Of a stretch of 64,000 nucleotides of DNA, positions 41,549 through 51,443 are shown piece after piece; the stretch's first letter is position 1; the number at the start of each line of letters is the position of its first letter. The translations under genes were made by a program, and so were the position numbers. The notes under the pieces are model-generated. The model saw only the letters and a program-made list of their open reading frames with translations. It was not told the origin of the DNA and ran no database searches. Source of the DNA: JALYZC01 sp963725645 (GTDB lineage: Bacteria; Actinomycetota; Thermoleophilia; Solirubrobacterales; Solirubrobacteraceae); assembly GCA_963725645.1 (NCBI GenBank), contig CAVRZD010000004.1, forward strand, positions 1 to 64,000, read 5' to 3'.

Positions 41549-43763
41549 GTGACACGACCGCTGTACCACCTCGGCCGCTTCTGCTCCCGGCACCACTGGC
41601 CGGTGATCGCGCTGTGGGCGGTCGTCGCCGTCGTCATGGTCGTGGTGTCGCAGAGCGCCGGCGAGCGCTACAGCGACAACCTCTCGCTCCCGGGCACGGA
41701 TTCGACGAAGGCCACCGACCTGCTGCAGAGACAAGCTGCCGCAGCAGGCGTACGGCACCAACCCCGTCGTGCTCCAGGCCAAGAGCGGCAACCTCACCGA
41801 CAGCAAGAACAAGCAGGCCGTCCAGGACACCGTCGCCTCGCTGAACAAGGTCAAGCACGTGATCAAGACGGTCGACCCGACCAGCTCCGCGGGCGCGAGC
41901 TTCCTGTCCAAGGACAAGACGATCGGGTACATCCCGGTCACCCTCGACGAGGGGCCGGGCGACCTCACCGTGGAGCAGGCGCAGGCGGTCTCCGACGGCG
42001 CCGACCCGGCCCGCACGGAGGGGCTGAAGGTCGCGCTCGGCGGCTATGTCGGCCAGAAGCTGTCCAAGCCGGCGACCGAGAGCAGCGAGGCGATCGGGCT
42101 GGCCGCGGCGGTCGTGATCCTCCTGTTCGCGTTCGGGACCGCCACGGCGATGGCGCTGCCGATCGCCACGGCCGTGATCGGGCTCGCCATCGCCCTGTCC
42201 ACCGTCCGCCTGCTCGCCCACGCCTTCGACGTGCCCTCGATCGCGCCGACGCTGGCGACCATGATCGGCCTCGGCGTCGGCATCGACTACGCGCTGTTCC
42301 TGGTCACGCGCCACAAGCTCCAGCTGCGCGAGGGCATGGAGATGCAGGAATCGGTGGCGCGCTCGACCGCCACCGCCGGCGGCGCCGTCGTGTTCGCCGG
42401 CATCACCGTCGTCATCGCGCTCGTCTCGCTGGCCGCGGCCGACATCCCGATCGTGACCGCGATGGGATGCACGGCCGCGGTCGCCGTGGTGGTGGCGGTG
42501 CTGGCGGCGACCACCCTGCTGCCGGCGCTGCTCGGGGCGCTCGGCCCGCGCATCGACTCGCTGCGGGTCAAGCTCGGGCGCACCCATCCCGACGACCACC
42601 AGCCGCACGGCTGGCTGCGCTGGGCCGCCGGCGTCGCCAACCGGCCGTGGCGGTCCGCCGTGGCCAGTGTGCTCGTGCTCGGCGTGCTGGCCGTGCCCGT
42701 CCTCAACCTCGAGCTCGGCCAGGCCGACGTGGGGGCGCTGCCGACTTCGACCACCGCCCGCCAGGCCTACGACCTGATCACCAAGGGCTTCGGCGTCGGC
42801 ACCAACGGCCCGCTGCTGATCAGCGCGAGCTTCGGCACGCCGGCGTCGTCGCCCACCGACACGCGGCTGACGACGCTCGAGAACGACATCAAGAAGACCC
42901 CGGGGGTCCAGTCGGTCAGCCCGGCCACGGTCGACTCCAGCGGCGACGCGGCGGTGTTCACCGCCATCCCGACCACGGCGCCGTCCTCGGACGCGACCGT
43001 GGACCTGGTCAACGACCTGCGCGACACCGTGATCCCGTCGGCGCTCAAGGGCACGGACCTCAAGGCCTACGTGGGCGGTCAGACCGCGGGCTACATCGAC
43101 CTCGCCGATCGCATCTCGGAGAAGCTGCCGTCGATGATCCTGATCGTCGTCGGGCTGAGCTTCCTCGTGCTGCTGCTCGCCTTCCGCTCGCTGCTCGTGC
43201 CGCTCAAGGCCGCGGTCATGAACCTGCTCTCGGTGGCTGCCGCCTACGGCGTGGTGACCTTCGTGTTCCAGGAGGGCCACGGAGCCCAGCTGATCGGGCT
43301 CGACGGGGCGATACCGATCGTGAGCTTCGTGCCGCTGCTCATGTTCGCGATCCTGTTCGGCCTGTCGATGGACTACGAGGTGTTCCTGCTGACGCAGGTG
43401 CACGAGCACTACAAGGAGCACTCCGAGCCCTCGAAGGCGGTGATCCAGGGCCTGGCGAACACCGGGCGGGTGATCACCTCGGCGGCGCTGATCATGGTGT
43501 TCGTGTTCGGGAGCTTCATCCTCAACGGGGACCCGACGGTGAAGGAGTTCGGCGTCGGCCTGGCGGTCGCGATCGCCATCGACGCCACGATCGTGCGCTG
43601 CCTGCTCGTGCCGGCGGTGATGGTGCTGTTGCGCGGCCGCGCGTGGTGGATGCCGGGGCTGCTGGAGCGGACGGTCCCGCACATCAGCATCGAGGGCGAG
43701 GCCTACTTCGCCAAGCTCGACGCCGAGAAGGCGGCGGCGCCGGAGCCGGTCGCGAAGGCCTGA
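41549..43763 (+). CDS. MMPL-family RND transporter (one frameshift)
   Basis: The GTG at 41549 opens the first helix (HWPVIALWAVVAVVMVVVS) and periplasmic loop. Near 41730 the frame slips one base: the true reading continues RDKLPQQAYGTNPVVLQAKS. The rest is uninterrupted, with helices at about 175-330 and 515-700 of the joined 737 residues. Proton-relay segments are GVGIDYALFLVTRHK and GLSMDYEVFLLTQVHEHY. The 2215-base span fits one extra base. It probably exports a lipid or hydrophobic compound. It shares family but little obvious local sequence with the MMPL protein at 15025. Confidence 0.85.
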
Positions 43764-43764
43764 T

Positions 43765-45078
43765 CTAGGCCACGCCGACGACCATGCCCGCGCCGACCGT
43801 GTCGTTGCTCGCCTCGTCGATGAGGATGAACGAGCCGGTCGCGCGGTTGTGGTCGTAGGTGTCGGCGACGAGCGGCTCGGACGTGCGCAGCCGCACGCGC
43901 CCGATGTCGTTGAGGCCCAGCTCGTTCGCCGCATGGTCGTCGCGCAGCGTGTCGATCTCGACGCGATGCTCGACGGCTTCGACGAGCGCGCGCGCCGAGC
44001 GCGTCGTCGACTTGATGGCGTAGCGCCCGCGCGGGCGCAGCGGAGCGTCGGTCATCCAGCACACGTCGGCCACGAGCTCGCGGGCCGGCGTGGGCGCAGC
44101 CTCCGCACCGCAGATCACGTCGCCGCGGGACACGTCGACGTCGTCCTCGAGGCGCACGGTCACGGACATGGGAGGGAACGCGCGCTCGAGCGGTCCCTCG
44201 AAGGCGTCGATCCCGGCGACCCGCGTGCGCTGTCCCGACGGGAGGACCACGACGTCGTCCCCAGGCCGCAGCACGCCGCCCGCGACCTGCCCGGCGTAGC
44301 CGCGGTAGTCGGGGTCGGCGTCGGCGGCGGGCCGGATGACCCACTGCACGGGGAAGCGCACGTCGTGGAGGTTGCGGTCCGACGCGATGTGCACGTGCTC
44401 GAGGTGGTAGAGCAGCGACGGGCCCCCGTACCACGGCATCGCATCCGATCGCTCGACGACGTTGTCGCCGTGCAGCGCCGCGATCGGGATCGTGGTGACG
44501 TCGTGCACGTCGAGCCGCGCGGCGAAGTCGCCGAAGTCCTCGGCGATGCGCTCGAACACGCCCTCGTCGTAGTCGACGAGGTCCATCTTGTTGACGGCCA
44601 CGAGGATGTGCGGGATGCCGAGCAGCGAGGCGATGAACGCGTGGCGCTTGGACTGGGCGACGACGCCATTGCGCGCGTCGATGAGCACGATCGCCAGGTC
44701 CGCCGTCGACGCGCCGGTGACCATGTTGCGGGTGTACTGCTCGTGGCCGGGCGTGTCGGCGATGATGAACTTCCGCTTCGGGGTGGCGAAGTAGCGGTAG
44801 GCGACGTCGATCGTGATGCCCTGCTCGCGCTCGGCGCGGAGGCCGTCGGTGAGCAGGGCGAGGTCGATCGCGCCATTGCCGTTGCGGCGCTCGGAGGCGC
44901 GCTGGACGGCCTCGAGCTGGTCGGACAGGATCTGCTTGGAGTCGTAGAGCAGCCGCCCGATCAGCGTGCTCTTGCCGTCATCCACGGAGCCGGCCGTTGC
45001 GACGCGCAGCAGCTCCGACGTCCGCTTCCCGGCATGCGTGACGCGCCCGTTCGTGCTCGGGGCAGCCGTGGCGGCCAT
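43765..45078 (-). CDS. cysN: Sulfate adenylyltransferase large (GTPase) subunit
   Basis: The 437-residue protein has a translation-factor-like GTPase domain: P-loop GSVDDGKSTLIG (about 30-41), switch II DTPGHEQY (about 108-115), and NKMD (about 163-166). Two beta-barrel domains follow. It activates the CysD subunit so that ATP plus sulfate gives adenylyl sulfate (APS). No APS kinase domain is attached, unlike in NodQ/CysNC fusions. The ATG shares its A with the last base of the cysD stop (TGATG). Confidence 0.95.
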   Translation of the reverse strand: MAATAAPSTNGRVTHAGKRTSELLRVATAGSVDDGKSTLIGRLLYDSKQILSDQLEAVQRASERRNGNGAIDLALLTDGLRAEREQGITIDVAYRYFATPKRKFIIADTPGHEQYTRNMVTGASTADLAIVLIDARNGVVAQSKRHAFIASLLGIPHILVAVNKMDLVDYDEGVFERIAEDFGDFAARLDVHDVTTIPIAALHGDNVVERSDAMPWYGGPSLLYHLEHVHIASDRNLHDVRFPVQWVIRPAADADPDYRGYAGQVAGGVLRPGDDVVVLPSGQRTRVAGIDAFEGPLERAFPPMSVTVRLEDDVDVSRGDVICGAEAAPTPARELVADVCWMTDAPLRPRGRYAIKSTTRSARALVEAVEHRVEIDTLRDDHAANELGLNDIGRVRLRTSEPLVADTYDHNRATGSFILIDEASNDTVGAGMVVGVA

Positions 45079-45992
45079 CAGAAGTACCCCTCCCGCTTGC
45101 GGTCCTCCATCGCCGCCTCCGTCACCCGGTCGTCGGCGCGGGTCTCGCCGCGCTCGGTCAGGTCCGTGGCGGCGATCTCGGCCACGACGGCCTCGAGGGT
45201 GGCGGCGCCGGACTGCACCGCCCCGGTGCAGCTCATGTCGCCGACCGTGCGGTACCGAACGGACGCCGCGAACGGGTCCTCGCCGTCGATCAGTTCGACG
45301 AACGGGCTGACGGCGTAGAGCATGCCGTCGCGGCGGAACACCTCGCGCTCGTGGGCGAAGTAGATCGGCGGCACCTCGAGGCGCTCCTCGGCGATGTACT
45401 GCCAGACGTCGAGCTCGGTCCAGTTGGAGATCGGGAACACGCGCACGTGCTCGCCGCGGCTGATCCGCCCGTTGTAGAGGCTCCACAGCTCCGGGCGCTG
45501 CGCCTTCGGGTCCCACTGTCCGAAGTCGTCGCGGAAGGAGAAGATGCGCTCCTTGGCCCGCGCGCGCTCCTCGTCGCGGCGCGCCCCGCCGAAGGCGGCG
45601 TCGAAGCCGTGCTCCTCGATCGCGTCGAGCAGCGTGACGGTCTGCAGGCGGTTGCGCGACGCCCGCGGCCCGAGCTCCTCGACCGCGCGGCCCGAGTCGA
45701 TCGACTCCTGGACCGATGCGACGATCAGGCGCTCGTCCAGCTCCGCCATGCGGCGGTCGCGGAACTCGAGCACCTCCGGGAAGTTGTGACCGGTGTCCAC
45801 GTGCATGACCGGGAACGGGAACCGGCCGGGGCGGAACGCCTTTTCGGCCAGCCGCAGCAGCACGATCGAGTCCTTGCCGCCCGAGAACAGCAGCACCGGT
45901 CGCTCGAGCTCGGCGGCCACCTCGCGCATGACGTGGATCGCCTCGGCCTCGAGCGCGCGCACGTGCGCCAGCTCGTAGGTGGCGGCGTTCAC
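45078..45992 (-). CDS. cysD: Sulfate adenylyltransferase small subunit
   Basis: The 304-residue protein of the PAPS-reductase-like ATP-pyrophosphatase family contains the PP-motif LLFSGGKDSIVLLRL (about 34-48), then HVDTGHNFPE (about 64-73) and RRDEERARAKERI. It forms APS from ATP and sulfate with CysN. Its GTG start overlaps the TauE/SafE permease stop by four bases. This places it fourth in the operon sulfite reductase-cysH-permease-cysD-cysN. Confidence 0.95.
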   Translation of the reverse strand: MNAATYELAHVRALEAEAIHVMREVAAELERPVLLFSGGKDSIVLLRLAEKAFRPGRFPFPVMHVDTGHNFPEVLEFRDRRMAELDERLIVASVQESIDSGRAVEELGPRASRNRLQTVTLLDAIEEHGFDAAFGGARRDEERARAKERIFSFRDDFGQWDPKAQRPELWSLYNGRISRGEHVRVFPISNWTELDVWQYIAEERLEVPPIYFAHEREVFRRDGMLYAVSPFVELIDGEDPFAASVRYRTVGDMSCTGAVQSGAATLEAVVAEIAATDLTERGETRADDRVTEAAMEDRKREGYF

Positions 45993-46906
45993 GCCCGCTC
46001 CGGCGACGGAGCGACATCGGCCTCGACGGCGTCAGGCGGCTCGCGGCGCGTCCGGGCCAGGGCCCAGGCCAGCACGCCCACGCCGAGGGGCACGCCGACG
46101 ATCGCGCCGACCGGAACGTCGACGCCGGCCTTGGTGAGCACGCCGAGCGCGGAGCCGAGCAGCACGCAGCCCAGCACCGGCCGCAGGCCGGCCGCCGGCA
46201 CCCGCATGACCAACTGCGACCCGATCAGGACACCGGGGATCGATCCGACGAGGATGTTGCCCATCAGTGCGAAGTCGACGTTGCCGCTGACCCAGTGGGC
46301 CAGTCCGGCGACCCACAGGAGCACGGCGGCGTGGAACACGTCGGTGCCCACGACCCGGTGGGGGCGCAGGCGGAAGACGAGGATGAGCGCCGGGCCGATC
46401 AGCGCGCCGCTGCCCACGGACGTCAGGCCGAGGATCAGGCCGAGGAAGAGCCCGATGCCCACCGCGGCCACCCGGCGTCCAGTGGTCATGACGACCTCGT
46501 CGCGCTCGCCCGCCGCGCTGCCCGGCATCAGCAGCACCCGGCCGAGGATGGTCAGCGACGCGATCATCAGCGCCCCGGCGACGCACGCCAGCAGCATCTG
46601 GTCGAAGTCGCCGCCCAGCGCGGTGTGCAGCCGGTCCAGCAGCCACACGCCGACCAGCGCACCGGGCACGCTGCCGGCGGCCAGCCACCAGCACACGCCG
46701 AAGTCCACCGTGCGGTTGCGCCAGTGACGCCAGCCGCCCACGGTCTTCGTGAGCGCCCCGTAGGCGAGATCGGTCCCGATCGCCACGGTCGGTTGGATCC
46801 CCGCAAAGATGATCAGCAGCGGGGTCATGAGCGAGCCGCCGCCGATCCCGGTCATGCCGATCAGCACGCCAACCCCGAGCCCGAAAACGATGATCAGAGC
46901 GTCCAT
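45989..46906 (-). CDS. TauE/SafE-family sulfite/sulfate permease
   Basis: The 305-residue membrane protein has about eight helices and the two-fold glycine-rich repeat GMTGIGGGSLMTPLL (about 17-31) and GLTSVGSGALIGPAL (about 173-187) of the TauE/SafE family. Family members export sulfite or sulfoacetate, or take up sulfur anions. Between cysH and cysD it may be the operon's sulfate carrier, since no ABC sulfate importer is present. Export to relieve excess sulfite is the alternative. Confidence 0.88.
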   Translation of the reverse strand: MDALIIVFGLGVGVLIGMTGIGGGSLMTPLLIIFAGIQPTVAIGTDLAYGALTKTVGGWRHWRNRTVDFGVCWWLAAGSVPGALVGVWLLDRLHTALGGDFDQMLLACVAGALMIASLTILGRVLLMPGSAAGERDEVVMTTGRRVAAVGIGLFLGLILGLTSVGSGALIGPALILVFRLRPHRVVGTDVFHAAVLLWVAGLAHWVSGNVDFALMGNILVGSIPGVLIGSQLVMRVPAAGLRPVLGCVLLGSALGVLTKAGVDVPVGAIVGVPLGVGVLAWALARTRREPPDAVEADVAPSPERA

Positions 46907-47544
46907 TACCCCCCGCCGTGCAGGCCGCACTCCGTTCTGTCCTGCCCCGCCCACCGGCCCGCGCGACCCGAGCCGGGGTTCGTGCACGGCGCGCATCCGA
47001 TCGAGTCGTAGCCGCGGTCGTGCAGCGGGTTATAGGGTAGGTCATGCTCCGCGATGAAGCGCCACACGTCGCGGTCGCTCCAGTCCGCCAGCGGATTGAA
47101 CTTCCACAGGCCGTGCGGCTCGTCCCACTCGAGCTTGGCGGCGTCCGCGCGCGTCGGCGCCTGCTCGCGCCGCAGGCCGGTGACCCAGGCGTCGAGCCCG
47201 CCCAGGGCGTGCTCGAGCGCGGCCACCTTCTGCACCGAGCAGCAGCGCTCCGCGGTCCACGGTTCTCCGTCGGGGTCGAGCGCGTCGAACACCTCGACGC
47301 GCACGCCGTAACGCTCCTCGACCGCGCGCCAGGTGTCACGGGTCTCGGGGAACAGGACGCCGGTGTCGATCGTGAACACGCGGGCGTCGGGGCGCAGCCG
47401 CAGCAGCATGTGCAGCAGGACCGACTCCTCCTTCTGGAAGGAGCACGCGAGCGCCAGGCGCGGATGGAAGCGCGCGACCGCATCGGCGAGAACCTCCTCC
47501 GCCGACCATGCCTCGAGATCCGGCTGCGTGGCTAGACCGCGCAC
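46906..47544 (-). CDS. cysH: APS reductase-type CysH
   Basis: The 212-residue protein contains SFQKEESVLLHML (PP-loop region, about 35-47), the paired Cys of ERCCSVQKV (about 101-102) and the C-terminal CAPC plus ECGLH motif (about 184 and 206). The two Cys pairs bind the 4Fe-4S cluster that marks APS reductases rather than cluster-free PAPS reductases. This agrees with the absence of an APS kinase gene in the operon. It reduces APS to sulfite. The GTG start lies 13 bases inside the end of the sulfite reductase gene. Confidence 0.92.
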   Translation of the reverse strand: MRGLATQPDLEAWSAEEVLADAVARFHPRLALACSFQKEESVLLHMLLRLRPDARVFTIDTGVLFPETRDTWRAVEERYGVRVEVFDALDPDGEPWTAERCCSVQKVAALEHALGGLDAWVTGLRREQAPTRADAAKLEWDEPHGLWKFNPLADWSDRDVWRFIAEHDLPYNPLHDRGYDSIGCAPCTNPGSGRAGRWAGQDRTECGLHGGG

Positions 47545-49367
47545 TCGCCCTCGCCGCGGATGACCTCGAACGGCGCGTCGCGGTTCCAGTCGATGAACAT
47601 CTGCATCGTCTCGAGGCTGAACTCCAGCGGCAGGGCGAGGTCCCTCACCTCGTCCTCGAAGCGGGGCGCGCCGACGCGCTCGGCGAAGTCGTTGAACGCC
47701 TCATCGCGGCTCGCGCTCGGCTTCGTAGAGCCGGATCCAGCGCTCGACGGCGTCCGGCACGCGCTTGGCGGGCAGGCGCACCTTCAGCCGCTTGCCGTAG
47801 GCGACCTCGCCGCCCTCGTAGGTGCCGCCGAGGTGGGCGACGTACGCCGGCATCGTCTTGTCGCCGACCTTGATCGAGGCGCCGTAGAAGCCGATGTTGG
47901 CGATGTGGTGCTGGCTGCAGCCGTTCGGGCAGCCGCTCATCTTGATGTGGATGCGCTTGGTCAGCGGATCGTCGATGTCCATCTCCTCGAGGCGCTCCTG
48001 CACGGCCTGGTTGAGCCCCATCGAGCTCGTGATGCCCAGCTTGCACGAGTCGGTGCCGGGGCAGGAGACGACGTCGGTGATCTCGTCCGCGCCGGCGTCG
48101 CCGAGGTCCGAGCGCGGCCAGTCGCTGCCAGACGTCGTAGACGCTCTCGTCGCGGACCCAGCGCAGCACGAGGTTCTGGTGCACGCTCGTGCGCGCGTAG
48201 CCGCCGGTGAAGTCGCGCATGATCTGCGCCAGGCCGCGGAACTGCTCTGGCGTCGAGGTCACCGCGGGTCACCTTGACCTCGACGGTCGAGAAGCCGTCC
48301 TGGCGCTGCGGTCGCACGTTGGATGCCGCAAAGCGGTCGAACTCGCGGTTGTCGCCGTTGGGGCTGCCGGCGCTCGGGGCCGGCGCGGGAGCGTTCGCCT
48401 CCTCGTCGTGCTCGAAGAGCTTCGGCGTGGGGTCGAAGTCGCGCTCGTCGACCCAGTCGCCCTTCAGCTCCTCCTCGACCTGGCTGCGGAGCTCGTCGAT
48501 CCCGTACTTGTCGACGAACACCTTGATGCGGGCGCGCGCGCGGTTCTTGCGCAGCCAGTCCTGGCGGTCGAAGATGCGGAACACCGCCTCGACGACGCGC
48601 AGGTACTCGCCGTTGTCCGCCTCGACGAAGTCGTAGAGCGTCGGCGCGACGCGCGGCATGATCGACGTGCCGCCGCCGATGCGCATCTCGAAGCCGCGCT
48701 TGCCGTCCCTGATCCGCGGGATGTAGGCGACGTCGTGGATGCCCGTGATCGCGCGGTCCTCGTCGGTCGCCGTGAAGGCGGTCTTGACCTTGCGCGGCAT
48801 CAGCTGCGTCGTCGGGATGGCGCACGAAGTAGCGCACGTACGCCCCGACGTAGGGCGTCGGGTCGAACAGCTCGCCATCGCACACGCCCGCCCACGGGTC
48901 GCCCGTCACGTTGCGGACCGTGTTCCCGCAACCCTCGCGGCTGGAGAGGTTCGACCTCGCGAGATCCTGCGGATGAACTTGGCCGCATCGGCGAGCGGGA
49001 TGTGGTGGAACTGGAAGTTCTGGCGCGTCGTGATGTGGCCCTTGTTGAGCGGAGCCCACTCCTCGGTCGCGTCGGCGAACGCCTCGATCTGCTCGGGCGT
49101 GACGCCGCCGAATGGCAGCTTGACGCGGATCATCTGGACGTCGGCCTGGCGCTGGCCGTAGACGCCCTGCTTGAGGCGGAAGCCGATGAACTCGTCCTCG
49201 GGCGTGTCGCCGTCGAGGAACTTCTTCGCCTCGGTGTCGAAGTCGTCGAACTCGCGCTCGAGGATCGGGATCACGTGCCCGGGGACGTCCTCGTAGACCT
49301 CGGGGTTCTCGAGCGAGCCCTTCCTGCCCTTCTTCTCGGTCTGGTTGGGGACCGACACTGGTTCCAT
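47532..49367 (-). CDS. Ferredoxin-type sulfite/nitrite reductase (several frameshifts)
   Basis: From the ATG at 49367 all landmarks of the siroheme reductase family appear. In the first half-domain these include RLKQGVYGQRQADVQMIRVK, HITTRQNFQFHHI and the glycine-rich FEMRIGGGTS. The cluster/siroheme cysteines are C-x5-C (SCPGTDSCKLG) and C-x3-C (GCPNGCSQH). A C-terminal tail ends at a stop at 47532-47534. The frame changes near 48955, 48815, 48255, 48110 and 47707, but no motif is lost. The net length is 612 codons, normal for the family. It reduces sulfite to sulfide with six electrons. Operon position before cysH favours sulfite over nitrite. Assembly indels are the likely cause of the breaks. 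Confidence 0.85.
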
Positions 49368-49473
49368 GCGCGCGCGTGCTCCTCGGCTCGGGGGCGACGA
49401 GCAAATGTATCAAACCGGGTCCGTGTTTTAGGGTATTAGCCCCGAGCGCGCGGTCACCGCGCCCCGGTAGCCG
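49368..49473 (-). promoter_or_regulatory. Probable promoter region of the sulfate assimilation operon
   Basis: The 106 bases between the sulfite reductase start and the epsilon-subunit stop are less G/C-rich than their surroundings. On the minus strand they contain GTTTGATACATTTGC, a possible -10 region (TACATT). The -35 is unclear. No riboswitch-like fold was recognised by eye. Confidence 0.35.
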
Positions 49474-49698
49474 TCAGCCCCACGGAACCGCGTCGCCCCA
49501 GGGCGCGGGCTCGTCCGGCTCGCGGTTGCTGGCCTCGAGCAGCGCGGCGCGCTGCCACGGGTTGTGCGGCCTGCCCGACGGCGCCGGCGAGGGTGCCGTC
49601 TCGCGCATGAAGCGCTCGAGCGCGGCGACCACGGCGGCTGCCTCCTCGGGCGAGGCCGACGGCGCGACGATCTCGAGCCGGGGGCGGCGGTTGACCAT
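49474..49698 (-). CDS. Acyl-CoA carboxylase epsilon-like small subunit
   Basis: The 74-residue protein begins with a strand (RRPRLEIVAP) and a helix with SPEEAAAVVAALERFM (about 15-30). It ends in a Trp-rich tail (NPWQRAALLEASNRE, then PWGDAVPWG). This is the composition and length of the actinobacterial AccE/PccE epsilon peptide that stabilises the carboxylase complex. The beta subunit gene is 2.6 kb away and the alpha subunit gene 8.4 kb away. Confidence 0.7.
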   Translation of the reverse strand: MVNRRPRLEIVAPSASPEEAAAVVAALERFMRETAPSPAPSGRPHNPWQRAALLEASNREPDEPAPWGDAVPWG

Positions 49699-49724
49699 CG
49701 CGCGGAGGGTATCGTCGCGCGCCC

Positions 49725-50672
49725 ATGGCCGAGCTGCCGGTACTGGCCGAGGAGGCGGTGCTTGCCGCCGTCTCGCCCGCCGAGGCGATCGAGCGGGTCC
49801 GCGAGGCGTTCCTGCGTCACCACGCCGGCGAGTGGACCATGCCCGCGAAGGTCTACCTCCCCAGTCCGCCGCACGGCGACTTCCGGGCGATGCCGGCCCG
49901 CGGCGACGGCCTCGCGCTGCTGAAGTGGGTCACGTCCTTCCCGGGGAACCCCGCGCGCGGCCTGCCGACGGTCACCGGCGTGATCTGCCTCTCGGACGCC
50001 GGGACCGGCGAGCCGCTGATGCTGCTGGACGCGCGATCGGTGACGGCGCTCCGCACCGGCGCCGCGGCCGCCGTCGCGGCCGGTGCGCTGGCCCGCGACG
50101 GCGCCGCCTCGGTCGGCCTCGTCGGCTGTGGGCTCCACGGGCTCTGGACGGGTCGGTGCCTGGCGGCGGCGGGATATTCGGAGGGCGTCGCGCACGACCC
50201 GGATGCGGCGGCCGCCGCGCGGGTGGCCGGCGAGCTTGGGTGGGAGGAGGGCTCGCTGGCCCAGGCGCTCGCGTGCGACGTCGTCTGCTGCGTCACCCCC
50301 GGCGCTGCTCCCGTGGTCGAGGCCGGCGACCTGCGGCCTGGGCTGCACCTGAACATGCTCGGCGCCGACGGCCCCGGCAAGGCGGAGGCCACGCCGGCCG
50401 CCGTGGCGTCGTGCGCGCTGTTCTGCGACGAGTGGGAGCAGGCCGCCCACGGCGGCGAGCTGACCGGCGCGGTCGAGGCGGGCCTGATCGCCCGCGAGCA
50501 GGTCACCGACCTCGGCGCAGTCCTCGCCGGTGACGCTCGGGGCCGCCCCGGGCCCGACGCGGTGACGCTGTTCGACTCGACCGGCCTCGCGATCCAGGAC
50601 CTCGCCGTGGCCGGCGCAGCCCACCGCGCCTGGCGCGAGGGCCGGGTCGACGCGCAGACCGTGCGGCTCTAG
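49725..50672 (+). CDS. Ornithine cyclodeaminase/mu-crystallin family protein
   Basis: The 315-residue protein has an N-terminal substrate-side region (MPAKVYLPSPPHGDFRAMPA, about 40-59) and LLDARSVTALRTGAAAAVAA (about 105-124). The Rossmann loop is VGLVGCGLHG (about 128-137), and the closing signature DSTGLAIQDLA (about 284-294). Members are NAD(P)H-dependent imine reductases, alanine dehydrogenases or cyclodeaminases. The canonical GxGxxG reads G-C-G-x-x-G. The specific amino acid is unknown. It is divergent from the epsilon subunit gene. Confidence 0.85.
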   Translation: MAELPVLAEEAVLAAVSPAEAIERVREAFLRHHAGEWTMPAKVYLPSPPHGDFRAMPARGDGLALLKWVTSFPGNPARGLPTVTGVICLSDAGTGEPLMLLDARSVTALRTGAAAAVAAGALARDGAASVGLVGCGLHGLWTGRCLAAAGYSEGVAHDPDAAAAARVAGELGWEEGSLAQALACDVVCCVTPGAAPVVEAGDLRPGLHLNMLGADGPGKAEATPAAVASCALFCDEWEQAAHGGELTGAVEAGLIAREQVTDLGAVLAGDARGRPGPDAVTLFDSTGLAIQDLAVAGAAHRAWREGRVDAQTVRL

Positions 50673-51434
50673 CTAGCGCGGCCGTCGTTCCTGCTCGAAC
50701 ATCCGCAGCGCGAACTGTCCGGCGGGGTGCTCGCGCAGTGTGCGCACCTTGGCCGCGGCCGCGGGCGGAAGCTCGTCCGGCTGTGGCAGCGGGATCCCCC
50801 ACTGCGGCGGCACGAGCACGGCCCCGGCAAGCGCCGCAAAGGTCAGGTCGGCCGCCGTGAAGCGCTCGCCGACCAGGTATGACCGCCCGTCGGCGAGCCG
50901 CGCGGCGACCCGGTCGAATGTTGCATCGACCCGCCGCTCGGACTCCGCTGCGGCGTCGGCGCTGACCCCGAGCTTGCGCGAGATGAACCGCCCCATGAGG
51001 CCGAACAGCGGCGGCAGGGCGCGTCGCTCCCAGCCGGGCACTCCCGCACACCCATACTTCGCCGCCAGGTCGGGGCGGTCGAGGATGTGGTGGTACATCC
51101 ACAGCCGGCCATGCGGGCCGAGGTCCTCGTCGAAGTCGCGCTCGAGCGCGAAGATCTCCTCCCGGTCGCCGGGCCCGTCGCCGTACAGGCCGAGCTCCGG
51201 CGGGCCGTGCCCGCTCGCGTAGGCGACGACGTCGGCCGACTCGCCGAGCACGCCCGCGTCGTCGGTGACGAGCACGGGCGTGGTCCCATTGCCGCCCGCG
51301 CGTTTCGAGGCGATCACGTGGATGCCCTGGAGGTGCGCCTGCTCCTGGTACTCGACGCCGGCGCGATCCAGCGCCCAGCGGCCCTTCTCGCAGTAATGGC
51401 TGATCGGGATCGTGATCAGCCGGCGAGGGGGCAT
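50673..51434 (-). CDS. Glutathione S-transferase-like protein
   Basis: The 253-residue protein starts MPPRRLITIPISHYCEKGRW. The thioredoxin-fold N-domain with Ser-x-x-Cys (SHYCEK, about 12-17) is followed by TTPVLVTDDAGVLGESADVV (about 50-69), the GSH-binding-like Glu-Ser pair. An all-helical C-domain contains ERFTAADLTFAAL (about 190-202), the N-capping box of GSTs. Actinobacteria usually lack glutathione, so the thiol cofactor may be another one. It converges with the cyclodeaminase-like gene; the stops are adjacent. Confidence 0.8.
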   Translation of the reverse strand: MPPRRLITIPISHYCEKGRWALDRAGVEYQEQAHLQGIHVIASKRAGGNGTTPVLVTDDAGVLGESADVVAYASGHGPPELGLYGDGPGDREEIFALERDFDEDLGPHGRLWMYHHILDRPDLAAKYGCAGVPGWERRALPPLFGLMGRFISRKLGVSADAAAESERRVDATFDRVAARLADGRSYLVGERFTAADLTFAALAGAVLVPPQWGIPLPQPDELPPAAAAKVRTLREHPAGQFALRMFEQERRPR

Positions 51435-51443
51435 GCGGGAAGT

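Noticed and set aside
41634..43934. 766-codon minus-strand open frame opposite the MMPL gene
   Set aside because: Its composition (Arg, Asp, His-rich) is that of the antisense of a high-GC gene and it has no hydrophobic core or motif. The plus strand encodes the conserved transporter.
47701..47710. In-frame TGA in the sulfite reductase as a selenocysteine codon
   Set aside because: The family text continues in another frame (RDEAFNDFAERVG), so it is a frameshift artefact. The family has no Sec at this place and no SECIS-like hairpin is evident.
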